From Symbiodinium natans (Eukaryota; Sar; Dinophyceae; Suessiales; Symbiodiniaceae), in the NCBI GenBank assembly GCA_905221605.1, contig CAJNDS010000624.1, positions 617,001 to 681,000 of the forward strand: a stretch of DNA of 64,000 nucleotides. The letters are read 5' to 3'. Below the pieces are notes generated by a model that worked only from the letters and a program-made list of their open reading frames with translations, ran no database searches and was not told the DNA's origin. This document shows positions 40,119 to 50,750 of the stretch, piece after piece (positions within the stretch are counted from its first letter, which is position 1; each line of letters starts with the position of its first letter). The translations under genes and the position numbers were made by a program.

Positions 40119-41060
40119 CTACTTTTCAGATTCTCCGTCCTTTCCTTCCCTCTCCTTGGGGGAACGGCTTCTCTCATGCTTTTGATGGGGATTTTCAGCG
40201 GGGCCAAGCTTTTGTGGGGAGACCAGCGGCTTGGTTGGAGCCCCAGCACCCAGCATATCTCCTAGCCCAAGGCCTGGCGGAGATTCCATAGCCTCGGCTT
40301 TGCGGCGCTTGGATGCATGCTCGGCTTGAATGGCTTTCCAAGTAGCCTGCTGCTCCTGGGTCAGCTGGACACCAAGCTGACCCAACACAGCTTCCACATC
40401 CATAGGATCGGCTTCGTCGTCGGTCTTGAGGACTTTCTCGTGGTAGTCTCCCCCAACTTTTTCAACTTTCTGCTCAGCTTCCTTGATTTCCGCCTGCAAG
40501 TTTTGCATCTGCGAAAGCAATGCCGTGAATGCAGCCTTTGCATTGTCAATGCGTTGCTGCAAAAGCAGCTTCCTGTTGCCCAATTCCCTCAGCTTTCCCA
40601 CTGCAGTCTTGAAAGCATCTTGGGTAGCAAGGGCAACTTCAAAAGGCTCAGGGTCCCTCTTGTCAAGCTCTGCCTTGATCTGGTCCGGCAAAGCATCCTT
40701 GTGCTGCTGCAACAGTTTGATCAGCGGATCTTCTTGTTCAGCGGGCTGCGATGGGGCCAACCCATTCTTTCGGAGCACACTCTGTACTGCATCAGGCAAG
40801 GAGTCCCAATGCTCACCAAGGACCTGGGCACCCTTAAAACCCTTGTGGGGCTGGGTTTTCCCAGGCTTGGTTGGCTTTGCAAAAACAGTCCGATTGGGGG
40901 ACCATTGGGGCTGCCCAGGAGACGAGTCCTGGCTGTAGCTCACTTGCTGCAAGGGCCATGGCTGCCCACATCTGCAAAACGGACGGTGCTTGATTTTGTG
41001 GTTGTAAATCCAGGAGTCATTGCAGAACTGACAGACAGTGTAACTTCGAGAGCGTGGCAT
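40119..41060 (-). CDS. LINE-B ORF1: Cys-rich motif plus coiled-coil protein (313 aa)
   Basis: ATG start at 41058-41060. Residues C10-x2-C13 and C29-x-C31-G form a compact metal-site candidate, matching LINE-A ORF1. A long heptad region (about 150-225) includes LLLQQRIDNAK and AEIKEAEQKVEKV. The C-terminus is basic and Ser/Arg-rich (HERSRSPKERE). The pairing of an N-terminal zinc motif with a coiled coil suggests an RNA-packaging protein. Sequence identity to LINE-A ORF1 is low outside the Cys motif. Confidence 0.75.
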   Translation of the reverse strand: MPRSRSYTVCQFCNDSWIYNHKIKHRPFCRCGQPWPLQQVSYSQDSSPGQPQWSPNRTVFAKPTKPGKTQPHKGFKGAQVLGEHWDSLPDAVQSVLRKNGLAPSQPAEQEDPLIKLLQQHKDALPDQIKAELDKRDPEPFEVALATQDAFKTAVGKLRELGNRKLLLQQRIDNAKAAFTALLSQMQNLQAEIKEAEQKVEKVGGDYHEKVLKTDDEADPMDVEAVLGQLGVQLTQEQQATWKAIQAEHASKRRKAEAMESPPGLGLGDMLGAGAPTKPLVSPQKLGPAENPHQKHERSRSPKEREGKDGESEK

Positions 41061-41301
41061 GACTGCAATTGACTCAAGAACAACACCACACCACGATTCA
41101 CTGGGTTAGGCTGGGACACCCAAGCCTCACCACAAGTGTGTGGATTTGCCGAATCCCCTCTGCTGCTCAGATGCTATGGCTCGAGAGGCTCAACCTGGGA
41201 TTTGAGGAAAGGCCTGTTACCCCACAGAGTTCAGGACAAAAGCCTCAGTTTCACAGAAAGCTCCCTACCACAACACAGGCAAAATGCCTTGAGCAGTAAA
41301 A

Positions 41302-41310
41302 CTTGAGCCA
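41302..41310 (-). other. Spliced-leader relic at the LINE-B 5' end
   Basis: The minus strand reads TGGCTCAAG immediately inside the W1 duplication. This suggests that the element RNA was trans-spliced before reverse transcription and that copying stopped within the leader. Confidence 0.6.
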
Positions 41311-41363
41311 CAGGTGAATTTTACACACCCCCTCATGCACAGATGGTCCTTGGGTAGTTCCCT

Positions 41364-42606
41364 TCAGTCCTTTCTTTCCTCCTGCTTCAGGATCTTCTTT
41401 CCAATCCTGACAAGAGCCTTTCCAAGCTCTTCCGGGTAGGTCCCAGACTCCTTCAGAGACGCACTCTTCGAGTGTTCGTGGTTTCCTGCGCAAACGTACG
41501 AAGACAGTTCCCACACACAGGCAGCACTATTAGAAGCGAACCACCATCTCTTCCAAGTCTTCTCTTTCTTCTCGAAGCAGCATCTATCTACTAGACATCC
41601 TTGCGTTAGACCAATGCTTTTAGAGACTTCTAGAAATACCGTTTCCTTCCACAAAGAGGACCTTTCAGGCCATTCGTGGGTTAACAGCAAACCCTCGTTA
41701 GAGGCATAGGGGCCGAAGAGCTTCCCTATAAGTCTCCAGCAACTCTTGTGAATCTTTAGCGTCTTCCGCCAAAGTTCCAAACCTCGTCGCTTGCGGAAAC
41801 GCAGGTACCTCAAGGGGCAGCCTGAGCTGCAAAGCGTAGACAAATGCGCAAAGACACGGACCTTTCCCTGCTTCAGGACTCTTAAGATCTCTTCAAGAAC
41901 AAGAAAGGTGTTCTTACTCAGAAGATTGATTTCCCGAGTCACTCCGAAGTACGCTATGCCTTTCTCTCGAGCACACGCTCTCGCTATAGCACTCGACTCT
42001 TCGCAGCAAAGCTCCAGAACGACGAGCGACACTGTCCCTTTAGCCAACGCCGTCGCGGCTTCCATCCAGGAGCTCGGAACCTCCAGCGGAGAGGACCTTA
42101 CTGCATTCGACGATACTTCCTTAGTGATATTGGGCTCATCTCTTACTTCTTCGACGTTTTCTTCGGAGATCGACGACCACGATTCTGGCTCGTTAATGAG
42201 GCCGCTTGCCTCACAAAGACTGACCAAGTTCTCCGCAGTTGGGGACTTCGTTAGAGCATCTGCGGGGTTGAGTTTCCCCGGTATATACTCCAGCGTCAAT
42301 CTTTCCTTGGCGACTAGTTGTTGGAGAAAAACCGCTCTCAACTCAGTCAGCGCTGCTAGCTCGGCTTCTGCCGATGACAGAGCTACGGTCGTCTGTTTCC
42401 TACTGAACGTCTTCAAGCAACAATTGTTCCAGGTCACAATTCCACCACTCACAGAGTTCAAACCCCAAGACGCGTCAACAAAACACGACACTGACTCTCG
42501 GTCCTCATCAGGGGCTAAAAGCTCTCTACGTGAGGGGAACACTTGGACCTTATGCGGCAAACCAGACACCCATCTCAGAACATCTCTCATGCAAGCTTCG
42601 GCTGCT
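41364..42606 (-). pseudogene. Copia RNase H plus methyltransferase-like C-terminal domain
   Basis: This part is read after a frameshift at the G5 run 42612-42616. RNase H landmarks are CFVDASWG, ALSSAEAELAAL and YIPGKLNPADALTK. About 70 residues later comes a domain beginning VVLELCCEESSAIAR, then YFGVTRE, and further on FAHLSTLCSSGCPL. This resembles a SAM-binding motif I, its acidic ribose-contacting position, and a Cys-containing catalytic loop. Methyltransferases captured by dinoflagellate retrotransposons are known. Whether this one targets DNA, and whether it is active, cannot be told here. The DNMT motif PCQ is not seen. Confidence 0.6.
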
Positions 42607-45600
42607 TCATTGGGGGTCTGATTGGTGTCTTCCTAGAAAACCGCATACATACTGCAAATCAGGTCTTGAAAGCGACGCCCAGGCTAGGCGTCCCAAGGTA
42701 CGCCTATAGCGCTCGTGCGCCTCTGGCGTAAGAGGTGTGTCCTGTCCTTTCTTGATGAGGTCGGCATACCGCCGCTCTAATGGTGGAAGCTTCGGCGCCA
42801 CCTTAGTGATTCCGTACTCCTCACAGCAAGACCTCAGGTACTTAGCGTCCAAGCCAAAGTATACGCAGGGCTCTCCGGTCTTCTTCCGGAAGATCCTACG
42901 TCCCAAGAAAGACACCTCACCTGGTTTTCCTTCCAAGAGCTCACCTGTTAGCTTAAGCTTGTAGCGTTTCTTCGGGTCTTCATACACCTTTCGAGCTTCG
43001 GCGGTGTTCTCGGCCCAAATTAACAGATCGTCAACATAAAAGAGGACAATCACCAAACCATTCTTGGTTTTCTTGCGGAAGATTGTAGGGTCCAAGATCT
43101 GCTGGAATCCTTGGTTTCCCAAGTACGCCGACAGCTCCTTGTACCAAGAAAGCGGGGCACTTCGAAGCCCGTTCATGGCACGAAACAGTTTCAAGAAGAC
43201 CCTTTCGCCGGTCTTTGCGTTTCCTATGTTACTCGGAAGCTGCACAAACTCCGGCCGCGCAATAGCGGCGTGCATAAACGCTACCGACACGTCACAGGAC
43301 AGCACAGACCCTTTTCTACAAAGAACGGAAAGTAGGAGCCGCAGCCCTTCCAGGCTGGTGGTAGGAGAATAGATCCCCTCAGCGAGCGTGGTGCCGCCCA
43401 TAGCGGCAAAATCGCGGACAACAAGTCTAGAGCGGTAAAGACCCGGCTTCTTAACAGTATTGACCCAACGGCTCGAAAGAACTCTTCTTCCGCCCTCCTT
43501 AGCAAGTCGGTACGCTTCTCGCTCGCTCACAACTTCTCCTACGTTGAACGACTCCAATTCTTCTAGTTCCAGTTTTATGGACAGATAGAGGAGTTTGGGA
43601 TCCAACAGCTCACCAGAGGTCTCTGACACGGCTTGTTGGGGAACCTGACAACAGATTCTACTCCCTCCAAACTTAAGCTCACAGGAAGACGCCGCTTGAT
43701 TGCTCACAGCGCGGCAGTCAGGTCCTTCACCTAACTTCTGAAGATAATGATCCGTCAACCAATCAATCTCCATGTCCTCCATGTCAGGTTCAGGAAGATC
43801 GCCACCTGCTACCCCCTCATGACCTTCAGATCCCACTTCTGTGGGCTCGTAATCCGGGACATAATCAGGAAGCATTTCTTCATCCTCTGGGGCTTCAATT
43901 TCTTCTTCTTTCGGAACAATGGATTCTGGAGGCGGTTCAAAAAGCAAAGGCTTTTCGGGGTCCTGCGTATCAAGCACAAGAGGATTAGCTTTAGCTAACA
44001 GCTCTAACGTTGGGCTGTCGTACGTGGGTTCGTCCCGTTCAAAGATCCCACGACACGCTGGAAAGATCTCAATCTCTCCATCTCCTCCAACGACAGTTCC
44101 ATACACACCTCCACCTCTAGGATGGACGGGGCCCAGATAGCTCACTCGAACCGTCTTGGCTCCCCGGAACTTTTCTAGATGTCGTTTGGAACCGCCAACT
44201 TTGGCCTGCGCAGAACAACCGAAGGGAAGCGTCCTAGTCCTTTGGACTATCTCCTCGTGCAACCTGTCTATTGCTGTGGTACTGTTGTTGCTGTCAAAGT
44301 TCCACAAGTTGAAACTGCGTGCAGCGTACAGCAAACAAGTCTGCCACAACATTCCACCTAAAGGTAACTGCCAAGCGGCACCACCTTCTTCAGCAGGTCG
44401 TCGACGCTTTATTTCCGCCTCCAGGTCGAGCCATATCGACCAAAATCCCTGCTTCATCGCAGAGACCTGCCTTTCCACAGCACCTTTAGACTGCGGACGG
44501 TATCCTGGCACAACATCTACAATCGTAGGGTTCTCGCGCCTCTGCGCCGCGACCCTCTCGCACATGGATATCAGACCCTGTTCGTTATCGCACCGAAACG
44601 TTAAAGTCTTTTGGTGCAATCCAATTTCGCGGATAAACCGATCGATATTGAATAACAAGTTCGGGTCGTGTAGTTCCATGGCGGGGATAGACATTGAGTA
44701 CCGGGACGCAACATGTACAAGAAGAAGAACCCTCAGTTTCCCAAAATAATAGAAATCGACCCCAATGGTTTGATTTTCCTTCTGTAGCTGCCTCTTCAGT
44801 CTCCTGGCCGGGACTTTGCCTTTGCTAGAGCAGCAGCTTTCGCAGTTCACATCATAGGGAAAATGACCTCGGGATCGATGTACCTGGAGTGCATGGCTTC
44901 GCAAAGGAATCCTTTCTTCAATCTCCTCTCCTTGTGGAATTGGGGCTTCAGGAGGTTGTTCCGGGTTTTGTGGGGAACGATTCGGTTGGTTTGAGGAAGA
45001 TGGTGGTTCACCATCATCACGGTCCAAGAGTAAGGGATCAGAGCCTGTGCCACTTCCTGGAAGGGGCAGCCCTCTGAGCATCCGCAGATGCCCAGTCAAT
45101 GGCTGCTTTAAGCCTCCTTCCGGCACTCTCTCATCATTTCCCTTCAACACAAAGCATGCCACATCAAGACAACATGCCAAAACATGCCACACACGCCGCA
45201 AACAAGCCAACAACTTTAAGGTTTTGGGCTTTCCTCTAGTTGGGGCTTTTGGGCTTTTCCTACCAACCAACAAGATTCGTTCTACGCACACACGCTTAAA
45301 GCATTTTCGGGTGCGAATACGAATCCAACAAACTCCTTGTCGGGGCTTAATCCTCCTCATCCTAGGGGTTCTCGTGGAGTCTCTCTGAAACAGCTTTTCG
45401 AGCAATTTCCAAAGACCCGAAATAACGACCCCAACCAAGGCACTGAAGATCAGGATGAGGAACACCATCGCGTACTCAACGACCACTCCTATGAATTTAA
45501 CCGGGAACGAGCACGTACCTGGACGCGCCGTCGCAAGTTTGAGAGGCCTAATCCCTGCTGGCCTTTCTCCGGAGGGTTTAGGCAGCAGTGAGAGGGGCCT

Positions 45601-47613
45601 AATCCCTGCTGTCCTCTCTCCGGAGGGTTTAGGAAGGAGTGAGAGAGGCCTAATCCCTGCTGGCGTTTCTCTGGAGGGTTGAGGAAGCAGTGAGAGGGGC
45701 CTAATCCCTGCTGTTGGCGTTTCTCCGGAGGGTTTAGGCAGCAGTGAGAGGGGCCTAATCCCTGCTGCTGGCGTTTCTCCGGAGGGTTTAGGAAGCAGTG
45801 AGAGGGGCCTAATCCCTGCTGCTGGCGTTTCTCCGGAGGGTTTAGGCAAGAGTAAGAGGGGCCTAATCCCCTCTACGCCCTCTGTGGCCAGATTTCCAAA
45901 GGGACGACACAGGTCGGCTATTTTTGAGGTCTCTTGGCCACTCCATCCCAAACAAATCAAGTCAAGCCATGTCAAGGTTCCAGGGCCATGGTTACTGCCG
46001 CTTCTGCTTCTGGCAACAAGCAAGGGGAGCGAATCGTCATACCACGCACAAGCACACGTGCCATGCTTAAGGGTTCTAGGGACGTCATGCCCAGCGCAAG
46101 CACAAGACAACATGTCAAACATGCCAGCACTGCCTTGCGTTAAGGCTTGGGACCCTTGAAAATCATGGTAAAACATCTCCTCCTTGCTCTTTTTGGCTCG
46201 CGCGCCTAGCGCGTCATTCTTCCAACCCCCAAAACAGAGCTGCGCACCGCATGCGCCGATCCTTCCTTCTTCGAAAACAAAACTCTCATGCCAACACACC
46301 GCAAAACATGCCACAAGCCATGCCAAGAACCATGCCAAAATATGCCAGCAAGACTTTCCTAAAGACTTCTGGGCCATTTCAGGGCATTTTCGGGGTACTT
46401 TCGGGCATTTTCGGGGTGTTTCGGGGTAAGCTCTGTGTACTTCGGGCACGCTCAGGGTGCTTGCGGGGTATTCTTGAGGAACTTCAGGGACCGTTTTCGG
46501 GGATACTTCGGCTCTAAGCCCTCGCAGCAAGAAAGCAAACGGCGTCTCAAGCAAAGCATGCCGGCAATCACCGCTCTCTCTTCCTTGTGGCTTCTCGACT
46601 TCCGCCTTCTTTCCTCCTGTCGTCGCTTTCTTGAGGATGCTCGGTCCTGGCTGTGGCTTAACAACAGAGTCCTGCAGGCAGGTAATCGCGTCTATTTCCA
46701 TGTCCGAGCCCGAAGGCTGGCGCGGAGAACGACCTTTCCCCGCTTTCTGGCGACGACCCCCGCTCAAAGCCCACCAGGCCCGATTAGCGGATACAAGTTT
46801 CACGTTGCGTTTGCCTTTGTACAACCTAGACCCGGTTTTGTAGAGATACGTTCTCCACCCTTTCTCCACCGCCGCCCAGGGACTAATGGCGTTAAACGTA
46901 ACTTCCGCAACGAGAACCTCCGTCAAAAGAAGGCTACAATCACCGAAGACGACCTCTAAGTCGACGACGTTCGATACGGGGATCTTTCCCCCTGAAGCGT
47001 TGTACAGAGTGACCTCTCTCTCGTGCTTGTTGACCACCCTGAATCCGCTGAGGTGTTCAGAGGAAACCACATGACACGTGGCTCCAGAATCCACTAACCA
47101 AACGTCTCTCGGTTCTAGCTGAAAGCTGGCGCAGACGCGCTCTACATCCCCTGCAGTCAAAGAATTGCTACTCTTCGACTCTCCCTTGCCGCCTTTGCCG
47201 CCCTTTTCTCCAGCTTCACGCTGTCGGACCCAACACTCCTTTGCCACATGACCATGCTTGCCGCAATGGTCGCAAAGTTTGCCGTCCATTCCACGATTGG
47301 CTGCAGTGGGCACATCGCACATTCTCAGCTGTTCTTCGAAATACTTGAGGCTCTTCGTAAGCTCACTCCAGCTGTTGGCGTTGCCGTGCAGCGTCACGTA
47401 CTGTCTCGCCGGATGCGAAACGGCCTGTAGCAGGATGAAACAGCGATCTGCTTTGGAGAGCTTTAACTCGGGAAAATTGCTCAACTTGATCTCCGCCTTG
47501 GCGATTTCGTCCTCCAAGTGTCTGATGATGTCCATGGGCTTCTTGAGCCCCGAACACTGGGCATGCAACTGCGAACTGCCTCGTGGCCGGTAGCAGACAT
47601 GCTCTGCCTCTTG
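42607..47613 (-). pseudogene. Copia gag C-terminus, protease, integrase and reverse transcriptase
   Basis: The main open frame has a CCHC knuckle (CDHCGKHGHVAKEC, residues ~99-112 counted from the TTG at 47566-47568), protease WLVDSGATCH near 160, integrase Asp residues near 938 (VDFYYFG) and 995 (CDNEQG) and Glu near 1029 (AVERQV), and reverse transcriptase FYVDDLLIWA near 1509. About 650 residues of low-complexity sequence separate protease from integrase, including an in-frame minisatellite. The frame is continuous upstream with the gag block except for the TAG at 47614-47616. Confidence 0.88.
45560..45870. repeat. In-frame ~55-60-bp minisatellite inside the copia polyprotein
   Basis: About six tandem copies of a unit containing GAGAGGGGCCTAATCCCTG and CTCCGGAGGGTTTAGG. 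On the minus strand they encode GIRPLSLLPKPSGE-type repeats. Copies differ by small in-frame indels. A diverged, opposite-orientation version lies at 49800-50170. Confidence 0.85.
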
Positions 47614-47616
47614 CTA

Positions 47617-47960
47617 CAGTTCGAAGCAACTCCAAACCACGCTCCACTTCGCCAAGCTCTGCGAAAGCAGGTAAAACAACTTCGCCGACCGAGCTGCAGT
47701 GTCAGAAGGCAAACGGTCCTGTCGTATCTCTTCCTTGACACTGATGCAGAGGCGAATCTCGTTCACATAGGCCTCGTCTTGCAAGGCCAACCATGAACTC
47801 ATCGTCTCCAGGAAGCCGTGCCAGGCCTCAATCTCTTGCATTCTGTCTCTTCCCATCTCCTGGTGGGCTCTGACAGGCAGCTGTGGAAGGTACTTGTCTG
47901 CACGGTTGGAAACGTATCCACCAGATGAACTCCCAGTATCTTTAGGCCTTGAAGACGAAA
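47617..47960 (-). pseudogene. Copia gag middle part
   Basis: This reads DKYLPQLPVRAHQEM and WHGFLETMSSWLALQD, typical of dinoflagellate copia capsid regions and similar to the gag fragment at 50751-51310. It ends at a TAG (47614-47616), after which the same frame continues into the CCHC region. It is joined to the N-terminal part by a frameshift near 47950-47990. Confidence 0.75.
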
Positions 47961-48316
47961 AAGAGAACTTCCTGTGGACGAAGTTGCAGCGACGAACTCG
48001 GTGCAGATGCCGCTGCGGCTTCCGCCTTGGCTTTAGCCTCAGCAGCAAGTTCGGCATCGCTCCTCCTCTTCTCTTTGCTGTCCATGCGACGAAGCATGGT
48101 GGCCACAAGCTGTTGGTTCTGTTCCAACTGCTTCCGGTACTGGTCAATCATGGCTTCCTGCTGTCTCTGCTGTTGCTGCATTACTCGCAGCATCTCAACT
48201 ACCAAACTTTCTCCACCAGAACCACCACCTGGAGCGGTGGCTGGCTGTGAACTCGTCGCTGGCGTTGAGGTCGGAACTTCTTGAGTTCCAAAGGCAGCAA
48301 AGGGGTTCCGTCCCAC
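47942..48316 (-). pseudogene. Copia gag N-terminal part
   Basis: ATG at 48316. The segment is low-complexity and Gln- and Ala-rich, with a heptad-like stretch (RVMQQQQRQQEAMIDQY, then EAKAKAEAAAA). It runs out of frame into a stop at 47942, just where the middle gag frame takes over. Confidence 0.65.
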
Positions 48317-48348
48317 CAGAGTCTAACAGCAGCCACAGCAACAGCAAC

Positions 48349-48361
48349 AGGTGAATCTTAA
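48349..48361. repeat. Variant W1 word at the gag end of the copia copy
   Basis: AGGTGAATCTTAA differs from W1 at two positions (C for T, A for the final C). Together with W1 at 41312-41324 it brackets the copia insert. The preceding base pair CA is also shared. Confidence 0.6.
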
Positions 48362-48384
48362 TGGGCCCATCACCTTTGCTTAAA

Positions 48385-48970
48385 GGGGGGCTTAAGGGGG
48401 GGCTTAAGGGGGGGCTTAAAGGGGGGCTTAAGGGGGGCAAAGGGGGGGCTTTGGAAAGACCCTTTGAAGGGGCTTTAAAGGGGGCTTAAAGGGGGCCTTA
48501 AGGGGGGGCTTAAGGGGGGGCTTAAGGGGGGCTTAAGGGGGGGCTTAAGGGGGGGCTCAAGGGGGGGGGGGGGCTTAAGGGGGCTTAAGGGGGCTTAAAG
48601 GGGGCTTAAAGGGGGGCTTAAAGGGGGGCTTCAAGGGGGCTTGAAGGGGGGCTTAAAGGGGGGTTTAAAGGGGGTCTTAAAGGGGGGCTTCAAGGGGGCT
48701 TTAAGGGGGGGGCTTAAGGGGGGGGGCTTAAGGGGGGCTTAAAGGGGGGGCTTAAGGGGGGGCTTAAGGGGGGGCTTAAAGGGGGCTCAAGGGGGGCTTA
48801 AAGGGGGGCTTAAAGGGGGGCTTAAAGGGCTCAAACGGGGGTAAAGGGGTGCTTCAAGGGCTTTGAAGGGGGCTTAAAGGGCTTAAAGGGGGGGACTTAA
48901 AGGGGGGCTTAAAAGGGGGCTAGCGAGGCTTAAGGGGGGCTGAAAAAAGAGTGGCTTAAGGGCGACTCTA
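48385..48970. repeat. G-rich satellite, GGGGGGCTTAA-type array
   Basis: Roughly fifty head-to-tail units of 10-13 bases, each a run of 4-8 G followed by CTTAA or CTTAAA. The run lengths vary, as expected from slippage. The plus strand could form many G-quadruplexes. No gene is present. Confidence 0.9.
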
Positions 48971-48971
48971 A

Positions 48972-49430
48972 ACATTAGAGAAGGGATTTACTCTAAATTC
49001 CACCCCCCTCGAATCTTGTTTTGTTTTTTGGATTTCGTTCTTCGAAACTAGAGAAGTGAGACTTTAAAAGAGAAGAAAGGAATTTATTCTAAATTCCACC
49101 CCCCTCGAATCTTGTTAAATTTTTTGTGTTTTTTTTGGGATTTCATTATTCGAAACCAGAGAAGTGAGACTCTAAACATACATTTCCCTTTACGAACGAA
49201 AGAAGGGAATGTATTCTAAATTCCACCCCCCTCGAATCTTGTTATACATTTTGTGTTTGTTTTTGGATTTCATTCTTCGAAACCAGAGAAGTGAGACTCT
49301 AAACATTCATTTCCCTTTACGAAAAGAAAGAAGGGAATGTATTCTAAATTCCACCCCCCTCGAATCTTGTTTTGTTTTTTGGGTTTCATTCTTCGAAACC
49401 AGAGAAGTGAGACTCTTTTTAAAGGGGAGC
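48972..49430. repeat. ~125-bp AT-rich tandem repeat, about four copies
   Basis: Each copy holds TTCTAAATTCCACCCCCCTC, GAATCTTGTT, a T-rich tract ending in TTCGAAAC, and AGAGAAGTGAGACT. The copies start near 48985, 49077, 49204 and 49333, and a decayed one follows near 49437. The short ORFs are by-products of the repeat. Confidence 0.85.
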
Positions 49431-49510
49431 TTAAGGGCAATTCCACCCCGCTCGCTTCTTCTTTTGTTTTTTGTGTTCATTACTCGAGTTTCAAGGAGCA
49501 GAGAGTTCAT

Positions 49511-49795
49511 AGCAGTGACGTGGCGCGGGGCTAAGCCGAGAACCCCATGTTTTGTTTCAGAGATGATTCATATGCTTCCACGCAAGCTTGCCCGGCAGAA
49601 AAAAAGCGGGGGGGTTGGGGGGGGCGCAGCCCCCCCCCATTTGCATAGCAGTGACGTGGCGCGGGGCTAAGCCGAGAACCCCATGTTTTGTTTTGTTTTG
49701 TTTTGGACATGATTCCTATGCTTCCACGCGAGTTTGCCCGGCTTAAACAAGCGGGGGGGTTGGGGGGGGCGCAGCCCCCCCCATTTGCAAACACG
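49511..49795. repeat. ~135-bp GC-rich tandem repeat, two copies
   Basis: Two copies of a unit beginning GCAGTGACGTGGCGCGGGGC and ending with a GGGGGGTTGGGGGGGGCGC / AGCCCCCCCC inverted repeat. The second copy starts near 49649 and is followed by the minisatellite. No gene is present. Confidence 0.85.
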
Positions 49796-49796
49796 A

Positions 49797-50175
49797 TGCT
49801 CGCATTAGGCCTCTTAAACTGCTGCCTAAATCCTCCACCGAAGGCCCAGCAGGTATTAAGCCTCTTAGACGTCTTAAACTGCTGCCCGAACCCATTACGC
49901 CTTTTAAACTGCTGCCCAAACCCTCCACAAAAGGCCCAGCAAGTATCAGGCCTCTTAAACTGCTGCCTAAACCCTCCGCAGAAGGCCCAGCAAGTATTAC
50001 GCCTTTTGAACTGCTGCCCAAACCCTCCAAAAAAGGCCCAGCAAATATTAGGCCTCTTAAACTGCTGCCTAAACCCTCCGCAGAAGGCCCAGCAAGTATT
50101 ACGCCTCTTAACTTGCTGCCCAAAAGCCCAGCAAGTATTAGGCCTCTTAAACTGCTGCCTAAACCCTCCACAGAG
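49797..50175. repeat. ~57-bp minisatellite related to the copia-internal one
   Basis: About six and a half units of the form TTAGGCCTCTTAAACTGCTG, then CCTAAACCCTCC and GAAGGCCCAGCA. The complement contains GGAGGGTTTAGGCAGCAG and AGAGGCCTAAT, the same core blocks as the array at 45560-45870, in the opposite orientation. Confidence 0.85.
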
Positions 50176-50194
50176 CGGGGGGCTTGGTTGCGGC

Positions 50195-50740
50195 TTCAGT
50201 GGGGAACTTTAGGGGGGGCTTTAAGGGGGCTTAAAAAGAGGGGCTAAAAGGGGGGGCTTTAAGCCCCTTAAAACGGGGGAGCCTTCAAGAGGGCCCCAAG
50301 GGGGCTTTTTAAAGGGGGGCTTAAAGGGGGGCTTAAAGGGGGGTTTAAAGGGGGGCTTAAAGGGGGGCTTAAAGGGGGGCTTAAAGGGGGCTTTTAAAGG
50401 GGGGCTTGAAGGGGGGGGGGCTTAAAGGGGGGCTTAAAGGGGGGCTTAAAGGGGAGCTTAAAGGGGGGGTTGAAGGGGGCTTTAAGGGGGGGCTTAAGGG
50501 GGGGGCTTAAGGGGGGGGCTTAAAGGGGGGGCTTAAGGGGGGGCTTAAGGGGGGGCTTAAGGGGGGGCTTAAGGGGGGGCTTAAGGGGGGCTTAAGGGGG
50601 GGCTTAAGGGCTTTCACCCTTTCCCCCCCCCCCCCGAAGGGACCCCCTTTGCAGGGACCCCTTTGAAGGGGGGCTTAAGGGGGGCTTAAAGGGGGGCTTA
50701 AAGGGGGGCTTAAGCCCCCCTTTGCCCAAAGGGGGGGGGC
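50195..50740. repeat. G-rich satellite, second block
   Basis: A continuation of the GGGGGGCTTAA family, with a C-run/G-run inverted tract near 50622-50735. It ends at GGGCCCATC, a word also found near 48364 at the other edge of the satellite region. Confidence 0.88.
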
Positions 50741-50750
50741 CCATCCTCAG

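Larger units (their letters stand above)
32838..41324 (-). mobile_element. LINE-B full-length element with W1 target-site duplications
   Basis: This element of about 8.46 kb is bounded by W1 at 32838-32850 and 41312-41324. The sense strand is minus. The 5' end at 41311 carries GTGGCTCAAG, a spliced-leader relic with one mismatch. The 5' untranslated region is about 250 bases, followed by ORF1, ORF2 and ORF3. ORF1 and ORF2 are open, but ORF3 is frameshifted. The hairpin motif that fills LINE-A and the E units is absent from the coding region. Confidence 0.9.
41325..48348 (-). mobile_element. Ty1/copia-type element, LTR-less and degenerate, flanked by the W1 word
   Basis: The order of domains is gag, protease, integrase, reverse transcriptase, RNase H (copia order). 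I find no long terminal repeats at either end. Instead, W1 lies at 41312-41324 on the right of LINE-B, and a close variant lies at 48349-48361 beyond the gag end. This layout fits a copia mRNA copied into the site by LINE machinery. The reading frame carries at least two frameshifts and one in-frame TAG. Confidence 0.7.

Noticed and set aside
48385-48970. Telomeric or subtelomeric repeat
   Set aside because: The unit is G6CTTAA with variable G-runs, not the TTTAGGG expected for dinoflagellates, and it lies between ordinary elements.
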